From an uncultured Muribaculaceae bacterium (GTDB lineage Bacteria > Bacteroidota > Bacteroidia > Bacteroidales > Muribaculaceae), in NCBI GenBank assembly GCA_910588065.1, contig CAJUPZ010000018.1, positions 1 through 58,025 of the forward strand: a DNA stretch of 58,025 nucleotides, given 5' to 3'. Each line of letters starts with the position of its first letter. Positions within the stretch are counted from its first letter, which is position 1. Positions 1 to 7,601 of this stretch are shown here, piece after piece. The notes beneath the pieces were generated by a model. The model made no database searches. It was not told the DNA's origin and worked only from the letters and a program-made list of their open reading frames with translations. A program made the position numbers and the translations under genes.

Positions 1-46
1 GGTGGCGCACTTTTCAGTTAGAATCTCTGGCGCACTTTTCAATTAA
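1..46. mobile_element. Probable end of an insertion sequence (subterminal repeats)
   Basis: Two near-identical copies of TGGCGCACTTTTCARTTA lie at about 3-20 and 28-45, separated by a few bases. Directly repeated short units at an end are typical of IS21-family termini, where the transposase binds. The repeats sit exactly where the radical SAM reading frame on the minus strand stops resembling its family. The element would extend left, out of the window. The IS21 assignment is inference: no transposase gene is visible here. Confidence 0.4.
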
Positions 47-205
47 AATATACATCTTACTCGCCATAACCTTGTCGTATCTTTTCAAAGGCTCTGCCCA
101 TTCCACGGAATCTCCTCGGCGTTTATGATAGGCCGACACACGCATGAGCGCAAAATTCGGGAAATTGTGACCATCCACATCTATTATACCGATTCTTTCT
201 GTCAT
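14..205 (-). pseudogene. Truncated radical SAM protein (N-terminal fragment)
   Basis: This 63-residue frame starts with the IDVDGHNFPN motif, followed by LMRVSAYHK and GDSVEW. That is the recognisable beginning of a long radical SAM family carried by Bacteroidetes mobile elements, in which intact members run to several hundred residues. Similarity ends at about SKMY. The remaining residues are encoded by the repeated sequence at the window edge, so the gene appears cut by an insertion. Its ATG overlaps the traM stop codon by four bases (202-205), so it was translated as the last visible gene of the tra operon. The cysteine cluster that would bind the iron-sulfur centre is not in the fragment. 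The function of the intact family is not known to me. Confidence 0.6.
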
Positions 206-1419
206 CGACCGCTCTGGTTCTCTCTTCCGTTCACGAGATAGACGAAAGTGCCGTATTTAAGGCTGACCTTGTTCTTCTTTATTGCTTTTGATATTGCGGA
301 AGAGGTCTTTTGATAAGCATTCTGAATTGCGTTCCATCCCCATTGGGCGATGTTACTTTGCCCAGATGTGTTACTATTGATAGTCATAGAGTTATCAAGC
401 GCACCTCCAGCCACATCCTTAGCGGTCTCACGGAACGAACTTGAAGGCACATAAAGCCCTTCCATTCCGTCAGTATCATAGATGGTAAGGTTAACCTTTA
501 CAAGCTCATCAGCAACCATAAGGGATTTTACCGATCCCTTGACCCTCTGCTGCCCGAAGCCACTCATGGTAGCGTAAAGATAGCTGCCTTTGGGTAGAAA
601 CACATCGTTTATTTCAACATCATCAAGCAATCTGAGTCTGACCCTCGATCCATCGACAGCCTTGATGTCCTCGTCTATGATAGCTTTGATTAGACTCGGT
701 TCTGGTTCGTTCTCAGTCAAAGTGTTGAAGTATGAGGAGGATGGGCGTTTTGCCTTTACCACAGTCTGTGCGGCATCATCTTCGGATAGTGCATTAACTG
801 CATTTTCTTTATCTTCAACAGTCTTAGACGGAGTGATATTGGCTGTGGCTTCTACAGCTCCATTTGCCGACGGCTCAATAGATTGCTGACCTTTGAGACG
901 AGCCTCAGCCAAGGCTCGTTCAAGTTCTGCTAGTGCCACCCGGTTGTTGCGATCTGCATAATCCAGTGGATTCAAAGAGTCCGATGACATCGTCTCTCCC
1001 TTTTGCGCTCCCTCGGAGATTCTGTCCTGCATCTCGCGTAAGCGCAAAAGTTCTTCCGTGCGTTTCTGGGCTTCACGGTCAAGCATGGCAAACTCTTCGT
1101 CAGAATAACGGGTTGAGTAATCTTCTGTATTTTCTTCATTGTCACGATCTATGTTTTCTACCGCCGAATAATCTTGTATGCGACCATATGATTTCATCAT
1201 GCTCTCAGTACGCCCTCCGATGCCGTCATCGCGGATCTGAGCCTGTGGAAGTGTCGGATTTAGATACTCTGTCTCCTCAAGATTTCCGTTCGGAATATCC
1301 TTTACCTCGGTCTTGAACATGTCTATCACAAGCCATCCTGTACCCAAAATCAGCGGATACAGTATGGCCGGCAACACATATTTCGGTTGGCGGAGGTTAA
1401 TCTTCTGTAATAGGTTCAT
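202..1419 (-). CDS. traM: Conjugative transposon protein TraM (VirB10-like)
   Basis: A 405-residue inner-membrane protein of the Bacteroidetes conjugation apparatus. One membrane segment lies near residues 14-34. A long charged, Gln- and Glu-rich linker with predicted coiled-coil stretches follows. The C-terminal conserved domain, from about residue 240, includes DGSRVRLRLL, KGSYLYATMSGFGQQRVKG, YDTDGMEGLYVP and LKYGTFVYLVN. This layout (short cytoplasmic tail, membrane anchor, linker, beta-rich periplasmic domain) is that of VirB10-type proteins, which bridge the inner and outer membranes. It overlaps the upstream traL-like gene by 23 bases and the downstream radical SAM fragment by four. 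In CTnDOT-type elements traN comes next. It is not seen here. Confidence 0.9.
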   Translation of the reverse strand: MNLLQKINLRQPKYVLPAILYPLILGTGWLVIDMFKTEVKDIPNGNLEETEYLNPTLPQAQIRDDGIGGRTESMMKSYGRIQDYSAVENIDRDNEENTEDYSTRYSDEEFAMLDREAQKRTEELLRLREMQDRISEGAQKGETMSSDSLNPLDYADRNNRVALAELERALAEARLKGQQSIEPSANGAVEATANITPSKTVEDKENAVNALSEDDAAQTVVKAKRPSSSYFNTLTENEPEPSLIKAIIDEDIKAVDGSRVRLRLLDDVEINDVFLPKGSYLYATMSGFGQQRVKGSVKSLMVADELVKVNLTIYDTDGMEGLYVPSSSFRETAKDVAGGALDNSMTINSNTSGQSNIAQWGWNAIQNAYQKTSSAISKAIKKNKVSLKYGTFVYLVNGRENQSGR

Positions 1420-1762
1420 TTTCTATGTCGTTATTATGTTTCATTAATTGTGATTGTCTCTTGTTTCGATACTGCTTCTCCTGTTGCTCTACGGCAGTCT
1501 GATAGTCGTTGGCACTGCGAGCCACCTGAGACAAGCGCCATACATTCAGGCAAAAACATAATATCACAATACCGAACACAACGCAAAGGAATACCTTTGG
1601 CCAACGGTTCGCAAAGCTCTGTGTTGCGGCGGCGCCCTTGTCAATACCAAGGAAGCGGGCGACCTTCCTGCCGAACCCGACCTCTTTCTCATATCGTTCC
1701 CTGTACTTAGGATCATTCTTGTCAGGCATCTTTTCTCCAAAGATCAGTTTCTTCCATCCCAT
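1397..1762 (-). CDS. TraL-like small membrane protein of the conjugation operon
   Basis: A 121-residue protein with a basic N-terminus, one hydrophobic segment at about residues 56-76 (VFLCVVFGIVILCFCLNVW) and a charged Gln- and Asn-rich C-terminal tail. It sits between TraK and TraM, the position of traL in CTnDOT-type elements, and its size and single membrane segment agree with that. I see no catalytic motif. It starts three bases after the TraK stop codon and overlaps traM by 23 bases, so the three are probably co-translated. The name rests on position more than on sequence. Confidence 0.7.
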   Translation of the reverse strand: MGWKKLIFGEKMPDKNDPKYRERYEKEVGFGRKVARFLGIDKGAAATQSFANRWPKVFLCVVFGIVILCFCLNVWRLSQVARSANDYQTAVEQQEKQYRNKRQSQLMKHNNDIENEPITED

Positions 1763-1765
1763 ATC

Positions 1766-2380
1766 TTAGTAGTTATTTTTGGATTTTTGTTCGATATCTT
1801 TGTTCAATAGGGTGCGCCAGTTGACAATCAGCAATCCGTGGGGATTATTGTCTGTCCGCGGCACTCTCTTTAACTGTCCTGCTGTCACAAGTTCACGGGT
1901 AAGAATGGATGTGCGTCGCTCTATGCGCTGACGACCATAGTATCTGAACTCCATCTTCTGAGGGTCGAAGTGTATCGAGTCACAATAGATAGAGAATACA
2001 GCAGATGTACCCATGATGTTATTGTAGAAACCTTTCTCTTTCAGAGTATTGTACTGTGCAAGCCCGGTTTCGTCAACAAGGTACATGGCTTTGTCCATAG
2101 TATATTTGATATATTTGTCATCCGGAGCAAGCGTGAAGAACAAGTGGTGGAACCTCTCGATATGGCTCTTGGCCTCTACATCAAGGGTCTCATCCATAGT
2201 TGTACGTTCCACAAGAATAGGTACCGTACCATCAAGAACATAAATTTTTTTCTGCGCATCGACTACCATGCTCCTTGCAGTCCATATACTGGTCATCGAT
2301 ATGACCACACATCCGATAAGGAATACGCTGCAGACAATCGTAACCAGTTTTATCTTGTTTTCTAAATTTTTTATCACCAT
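1766..2380 (-). CDS. traK: Conjugative transposon protein TraK (VirB8-like)
   Basis: A 204-residue protein with a short cytoplasmic start, one membrane segment at about residues 11-34 and a soluble periplasmic domain. The signature ERFHHLFFTLAPDD, followed by a run ending in GFYNNIM, is typical of Bacteroidetes TraK, the VirB8-like scaffold of the inner-membrane complex. The second half contains YYGRQRIERRTSILTRELVTAG, the conserved strand-rich region of this family. It lies 23 bases downstream of traJ and three bases before the traL-like gene. Its length is normal for the family. Confidence 0.88.
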   Translation of the reverse strand: MVIKNLENKIKLVTIVCSVFLIGCVVISMTSIWTARSMVVDAQKKIYVLDGTVPILVERTTMDETLDVEAKSHIERFHHLFFTLAPDDKYIKYTMDKAMYLVDETGLAQYNTLKEKGFYNNIMGTSAVFSIYCDSIHFDPQKMEFRYYGRQRIERRTSILTRELVTAGQLKRVPRTDNNPHGLLIVNWRTLLNKDIEQKSKNNY

Positions 2381-2403
2381 TGTTTTGTACTATTTATGAT
2401 TGG

Positions 2404-3531
2404 TCAGAATACTTTGCTCATGGCTCCTTGAGCAGACATCTTGGCCTGCGATGCTACACCCTCACCGAAGTTTCGGGTTGAGAATGCTGTGTCTCCCTCC
2501 GGAATCATCCAAGCTGCGAGGTCTGGTACAAGGTTGAGACATTTCAATGCCACAATTGACGCTGCCATCAGATAACCAGCAGAAAAGAATGAGTTTTGCA
2601 GATAAGCGGCCATTGTCTGTGTGCTTTCAGTAATTGCCGAGAGGTTTTGCGCCTGAATACAGAGTACTATGTCGAAGAGTAATAAAACATAGAAACCTAC
2701 GAAGTATAGCATAGCTCCGTAGAAGTGTACGGTCAGATAGCGTGTCATCCATTTAGCCCATGCACCTTCCCATTTGGGTAGTAATGAGAACGCCCATTGT
2801 ATCGGTCCAAATATCGTTAGCATTCCCAACAGAATCTGTTGGCAGTAGATTGTGGCCCACCAACCAATACGGAATACTATCAGTGCTATAACCATGACGA
2901 TCTTGTCTATGCAGACTACCGCACCCGATGTCAGAGATGTAAACCACAGTTTGGATGCATCCTTCTCCATCTGTGTCACTTCCTCCACACCAGTTGTCTC
3001 CATTGTTGACTCTATGAGATTTGGATCTGATGTGCCGGTACGGGCTACGTCTGCCTGGGCCTGAAGATCGGTATAGAGACTGTCTCGGACAAACACTAAC
3101 TCCTGTACCTCCCGAAACTTGTCCTCTATTTGTGCGGCTTCCGCCGAATAGAGGTCATGTGTATATGAGCCGATGGAGTTAGGTATGTATGACAGAAAAT
3201 CAAGGACACACCATGAGGAGCCACTGTTGTTAAGTCCGCTGTCTGCCGGCGGATACCACCAGCACATGATGAGACTGATTCCAAGTGGCCTCAGCAGTTT
3301 CATAACATCGAGCGGCTCGGACTTATACATCATCTTGAAGGCCATCTGACCTGCGACAATGAGTGAAAAAAGTGCGGCAAGAGCCATGCACATCTGTAGA
3401 ATCCACCAGAATGGGCCTTGTGAACCGGTGAATGTGGCATCACATAGGAACTCATTAGTCTGGAAAATTACATCATCAATCTCTTCTTCGAGAAGATTGA
3501 TGCCGAAGTCCGATAAGATATTGTCAGCCAC
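2404..3531 (-). CDS. traJ: Conjugative transposon protein TraJ (VirB6-like)
   Basis: A 375-residue polytopic inner-membrane protein. Hydrophobic segments are visible near residues 42-65, 85-93, 205-235, 265-300 and 315-335, separated by a large hydrophilic loop (about 120-200) that would face the periplasm. The stretch GMLTIFGPIQWAFSLLPKWEGAW is a strong TraJ/VirB6 signature. These proteins form part of the DNA channel at the inner membrane. The gene sits between the secreted-protein trio and traK. An 89-base gap precedes it (3,532-3,620), the widest spacing in this part of the operon. Confidence 0.9.
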   Translation of the reverse strand: MADNILSDFGINLLEEEIDDVIFQTNEFLCDATFTGSQGPFWWILQMCMALAALFSLIVAGQMAFKMMYKSEPLDVMKLLRPLGISLIMCWWYPPADSGLNNSGSSWCVLDFLSYIPNSIGSYTHDLYSAEAAQIEDKFREVQELVFVRDSLYTDLQAQADVARTGTSDPNLIESTMETTGVEEVTQMEKDASKLWFTSLTSGAVVCIDKIVMVIALIVFRIGWWATIYCQQILLGMLTIFGPIQWAFSLLPKWEGAWAKWMTRYLTVHFYGAMLYFVGFYVLLLFDIVLCIQAQNLSAITESTQTMAAYLQNSFFSAGYLMAASIVALKCLNLVPDLAAWMIPEGDTAFSTRNFGEGVASQAKMSAQGAMSKVF

Positions 3532-3620
3532 TATTCATAATAATATTGGGGTGGTATCAGCGGACTAATCTGTCTGTAAATTAAATCATTCATTATTATA
3601 GAAAATTTTGATTAACGTGG

Positions 3621-4328
3621 CTACTTCCTTATAGCTGACCATCCGGCTCCACGCCATCTGTTCATTGCCGCCGATGCTATCTGGCCCCTGCTGTCAGGCT
3701 TATTGCAGCTTGCCGCCAAAAGTTTTGCGGTCGCGCTCCTGGTATTGAGTTGTACAAGGAATTTTATCAATGTCGCGTTGGCCTGAGTTATGTCGGCGTA
3801 AATCTGTAGATACTCTTTCTTCCTGTGAGAGTTTGGCATATATGCCTGCTTGGTGGTGGTGATGGCTGTGACGAACTTGTTGTAGCTTTCCCGCCACAAT
3901 TGCGTTTGTGCATTGCTGCCACCAACTGACATTATGCGATTGATATTACGTTCAAGATCAGACATCTTTGACTCAATCTTCTTTCCTTCAGCAAGCCATG
4001 CTAGGTCAACCTGACGGTCTGCCATATTCAAAGCCTCTATCTCAGCTCGTTTCACCAAGGCGGAATCAAGTTTCTCCGAATCGTCAATCTGATTATAGGC
4101 AGAAATCCCAACGGCTGTTCTATACTTCATTTTATTCTCTGCATTTGCCGTTTTCTTGTATCGTTTATGGAGAGTGGAGTAGTACAGATCAGGCGTAAGA
4201 GTCCCGGCGCCAGTCTCCTGTACAGTCACTTGATTCATCTTGGCATTGTCGTGGTTGTATGTAATTCGCTGGGCATTGACAATCTGCATTGACCAGACTA
4301 CAATTACCGATAAAAATATTCGTTTCAT
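3621..4328 (-). CDS. Secreted conjugation-operon protein, DUF5045-like
   Basis: A 235-residue protein with a Sec signal peptide (MKRIFLSVIVVWSMQIVNAQ, cleavage after about 19). The mature part is largely helical, with coiled-coil potential around residues 75-180, and has no recognised enzyme motif. Its C-terminus carries AAMNRWRGAGW, a motif shared with the two secreted proteins encoded just upstream. I recall such proteins under DUF5045 beside Bacteroidetes tra genes, but cannot verify it here. Position before VirB6 and a helical periplasmic build are compatible with a VirB5-like or TraI-like pilus component. It overlaps the preceding gene by four bases. Confidence 0.65.
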   Translation of the reverse strand: MKRIFLSVIVVWSMQIVNAQRITYNHDNAKMNQVTVQETGAGTLTPDLYYSTLHKRYKKTANAENKMKYRTAVGISAYNQIDDSEKLDSALVKRAEIEALNMADRQVDLAWLAEGKKIESKMSDLERNINRIMSVGGSNAQTQLWRESYNKFVTAITTTKQAYMPNSHRKKEYLQIYADITQANATLIKFLVQLNTRSATAKLLAASCNKPDSRGQIASAAMNRWRGAGWSAIRK

Positions 4329-5050
4329 TGGTCAGTTTGGTTTACATATCCTGCGTCTCGCCATCTTCCGAAGGCGTCATCTATTATTTCTCTGAGTGAT
4401 TTGTTGCGGTATATTGAGGCTTTCCAGTATCCAATTCGGACCTGTATGTATCGCCATGTGTCGAAGTAGGCGGCGTTAAGCTGCAATCTGATATTATCAA
4501 GGGAGTGATTGATTGAGTTCAGAACCACCATAAGGTCTGACGTAGAACAAGCTGCGCCCCCGGTTGCATAAAGAACAAGGTCTGTCATGGAGCGGTACAA
4601 ATTCTCAGCTTCATCACCGATTTTTTTGATACACCTCAGGTTTACAGTGATTATCAGAGTATCCGACGGTTCAATGTTGCCACGGTTGAGACATTTCTCA
4701 TTAAAATCTGTCAGCATGCGCTTGTATTTTCCGACGTTATCAGAAATGTTGTCGTATGTACTCTTGACATTCAATGCAGTTCTGGTAGATTGATACATTA
4801 TGTCTATGACATCAAAAGCACGTGTGTACCTATCAAGGTCAAAGTTCAACACCTTATATTCGTGAGTCGCGGTGGCAGAATACTCATGAAGCAATTCGTT
4901 GCTCATTTCCAATGTCGAACGAGCAAGTAACAGACTTTTCTGGTTTTTGTGATCGGCAATGTATGCCTCTACCGAACCGACATCGAAGCTCCACTGAGCA
5001 TGAGCGCACATCGGAAAGAATATTGCTATTGCTATAATCAATCTATTCAT
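4325..5050 (-). CDS. Secreted conjugation-operon protein, TraI/VirB5-like position
   Basis: The preferred start at 5,050 gives 241 residues beginning with a signal peptide (MNRLIIAIAIFFPMCAHAQ). The frame stays open upstream to 5,107, but that would place the signal peptide internally and increase overlap with the preceding gene. With the chosen start the overlap is eight bases (5,043-5,050). The mature protein is helical, with a long amphipathic first half and four cysteines, and ends in AFGRWRDAGYVN, the motif shared with its two neighbours. In CTnDOT the TraI protein (DUF4141), also secreted and helical, occupies this region. Homology to it is possible but not demonstrable by eye. Confidence 0.65.
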   Translation of the reverse strand: MNRLIIAIAIFFPMCAHAQWSFDVGSVEAYIADHKNQKSLLLARSTLEMSNELLHEYSATATHEYKVLNFDLDRYTRAFDVIDIMYQSTRTALNVKSTYDNISDNVGKYKRMLTDFNEKCLNRGNIEPSDTLIITVNLRCIKKIGDEAENLYRSMTDLVLYATGGAACSTSDLMVVLNSINHSLDNIRLQLNAAYFDTWRYIQVRIGYWKASIYRNKSLREIIDDAFGRWRDAGYVNQTDQ

Positions 5051-7592
5051 TGAAGTCTTCGTCATATTTTCCGTTATACATATCAGAGTGGGCGGCATTT
5101 GAGGCATTGCGAAGCCAACGGTGGCGAGCTTGTTGTATCAATGTCCTTCGGCGACCTTGTTCATCATTAATGGGTGGTGTTATGGAGAGTAATATATCAA
5201 TGATTGAGCGTTTGTAGTTCATCATTTTCTCTATCGACACAAGATCTGCATAAATCTTATGGAGGCGCATGTCCACACCTCGGGCTATCTCCAGTCGGTC
5301 AGATGACCAAAGAAGATGGTATGTGTCAGGAGTATCATCAACAGCAGCCGGGGCATTCTTGATATACTGTGTGTCGAGGTCACAGTTGGGGTATTCTCGC
5401 GCTATTTCAGAAATACGGTCGTTTACCTGTTTCTGTTTCTCAGCATCGGATTTGTTTGTATCAAGATTTATAATCTCCACAACTTGAGTATCAGAATACT
5501 CTGCCGTCAGTTCATAATTTATCTGAACTATGGCGCGATGAATCTTGATGCCAAGGAAATACTTGGGTTTCCTCGCAATGCTAATGGTCGCTTTGAAAGT
5601 AATAGCTCCATTAATATTGGGGGTTCGAGCGTTACGTATATAGGTGTTGCCTGACCAATGGCCGTCACCGTTCCATGTAAGATTGTAAGCTGTTTTACAA
5701 TCTTGCATGATACCTGGGATGCGGTAATAGTCATCCGTCTGAATGTCATTGTCTTGAGAGGCATCCTCCTTAGCCTGGAGCACATCTTTCAGCCCGTCCT
5801 GAGCAGTTGTCAGTTCGCCCTTAAGACGTGTTATTTCATTCAGATTGGCATTGAACTGCTGGCGGAGTCTGGCTGCTTCTTCTATCGAGGCAGATGCAAT
5901 CTGTTTCACAAGGTCGCTATTGGCACTTTCTAACTGTTGAATCTGAGATTTAAGCAGGGCTATTTTGTTACGATACTCAGCCTCCATGCGATCAAGTTCA
6001 GACGTGTCGTTATTCTGATTGCCGCTCAAAGTGGTGTACATAGCACACTCCTTGGTGTGATTGCTTACCGATGATCCACAGTTCTTACACTTATACTGGG
6101 TCGATCCGTTCATCAGCCTGGCACCGTCATGACAAGTGACAGAAACAATCACACTCTCAGAACCGGCTAACTTCTGAGCATCTGAAGATGAGTAATAATT
6201 GCGACCATCATAGCCGAGTTGATAAACAATGCCTTCTTCATTGTCATTGAAAGCTGCCAGTTTTACCTGCATCTGCTTTTGGAATGTCGTCAAATCCATG
6301 CTGTAGGAGTCAAAGACATCCTCATAGACTTCTTCTTTCCAGTCCCATGATTTTACAACATTGATTGAATAGGCATACGCCTTTCCATATTGCTTGTTGT
6401 TGCGGCTAAGTACATACCCGCTTCGATAGTAGTTTATGGCATAGCGGTATCTATTATCCTGCTGATTGAGTTGACTAACCTTTGCACGTGACCAACCGGC
6501 GTGGTTCTCTGAATTACTTAATGACGCCTCTACAATCTCAGATGACGGATAATAATTGGGGTCTGTGGTATTGACACGATACCATGGAGTACCATAGAGT
6601 ATGGAGTTATCATCAGTCGGAGGGTAGTAATTACATAATGTTTCCGAGCCGTTATCGCGACGGTAGATATACCATCTCTGGGTGTAATGTTGGCCGTTGC
6701 TTCTGTCAACGTAGTCTGTTGTCCATTGACCGATGTTGTAATTTGAGATACTAAAAAGGCTGTGCACGTTCTCTGGTGAACCGATAATATCCATTATTTT
6801 CCCTGCAGTAAGGTTGTTTATGTTGCCATATATACGCTCACAACTAACCACTGCGTCATATATACCGGTTATCTTGCCTTGCATCAGTCCATTGAAGTCA
6901 GAACCATGCAGAATTTCGTTCATAATGTTCTGGGCGGCACTTGATGCGATGCCGACAGCTATGTTATATAGGTTTTCTACATCAGCCTTCAAATTCTCTT
7001 TTGTAAAATGACTCGGGGCTTCGGTGAGCATACGCTGCATATTGTCCCAATTGACAATGTTGTATTGGGCAAACTCATAAAGTTGGCGGATCTCAGGCGA
7101 AAGTTCAAGAAAATTGATGTCGGAGAATCCGAGTCGGGAATTAGTTACAACCGATTCAAACTGCATACATAATGCCTTTGTCTCGTCGCAAATCTTCATA
7201 AGATAACTTCCCCAGTACAGGGCGTTCTGAGGTTGTTCAAGCATCAGTCGGGCAACCACCAGAATTTTGGGTATAATCTTAGTGGCGACCATTCGGTAAA
7301 TGCGTTTGTAATAATAGTTTTCCGTTGAACTGCTCCAAATTCCCAATTCGGTCAAAGCCTTACGCTCAAGAAATTTTGACGAGAAGATTGCAGCTGCGGC
7401 AACTTCGGCCGAAGTGTACTTCTCAAGAATCTTCTGTACCTGCTCATTGTAATATGCCTCAGATGCGTTTTCTGCACCATAAGCCGCAGCCATCGCCGCA
7501 ACGGTCTTCGCGTCATAGTTGATATTCGCGTACTGGGCCGAAGCGGTGGCTCCGGTCAGCAATAGCATAAACATTAGCAGGATTCGGTTCAT
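5043..7592 (-). CDS. Large secreted protein of the conjugation operon with a CCHC cluster and coiled coil
   Basis: An 849-residue protein with a signal peptide (MNRILLMFMLLLTGATASAQ). I see three regions. Residues 20-270 are helical and Ala-rich. Residues 270-490 are rich in Tyr, Asn and Ser, as in beta-sandwich or surface domains. A short cysteine cluster at about 510-525 (CKNC, then H and C; CxxC-x6-H-x3-C spacing) is followed by a strong coiled coil at about 545-615 and a C-terminal helical domain. It ends near ARHRWLRNASNAA, the same RW motif as the next two genes. It starts nine bases after the traG stop codon. I know no characterised relative. It may be an extended VirB5- or TraH-like surface component. 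Function unknown. Confidence 0.75.
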   Translation of the reverse strand: MNRILLMFMLLLTGATASAQYANINYDAKTVAAMAAAYGAENASEAYYNEQVQKILEKYTSAEVAAAAIFSSKFLERKALTELGIWSSSTENYYYKRIYRMVATKIIPKILVVARLMLEQPQNALYWGSYLMKICDETKALCMQFESVVTNSRLGFSDINFLELSPEIRQLYEFAQYNIVNWDNMQRMLTEAPSHFTKENLKADVENLYNIAVGIASSAAQNIMNEILHGSDFNGLMQGKITGIYDAVVSCERIYGNINNLTAGKIMDIIGSPENVHSLFSISNYNIGQWTTDYVDRSNGQHYTQRWYIYRRDNGSETLCNYYPPTDDNSILYGTPWYRVNTTDPNYYPSSEIVEASLSNSENHAGWSRAKVSQLNQQDNRYRYAINYYRSGYVLSRNNKQYGKAYAYSINVVKSWDWKEEVYEDVFDSYSMDLTTFQKQMQVKLAAFNDNEEGIVYQLGYDGRNYYSSSDAQKLAGSESVIVSVTCHDGARLMNGSTQYKCKNCGSSVSNHTKECAMYTTLSGNQNNDTSELDRMEAEYRNKIALLKSQIQQLESANSDLVKQIASASIEEAARLRQQFNANLNEITRLKGELTTAQDGLKDVLQAKEDASQDNDIQTDDYYRIPGIMQDCKTAYNLTWNGDGHWSGNTYIRNARTPNINGAITFKATISIARKPKYFLGIKIHRAIVQINYELTAEYSDTQVVEIINLDTNKSDAEKQKQVNDRISEIAREYPNCDLDTQYIKNAPAAVDDTPDTYHLLWSSDRLEIARGVDMRLHKIYADLVSIEKMMNYKRSIIDILLSITPPINDEQGRRRTLIQQARHRWLRNASNAAHSDMYNGKYDEDFNE

Positions 7593-7601
7593 AAAATAGT
7601 A

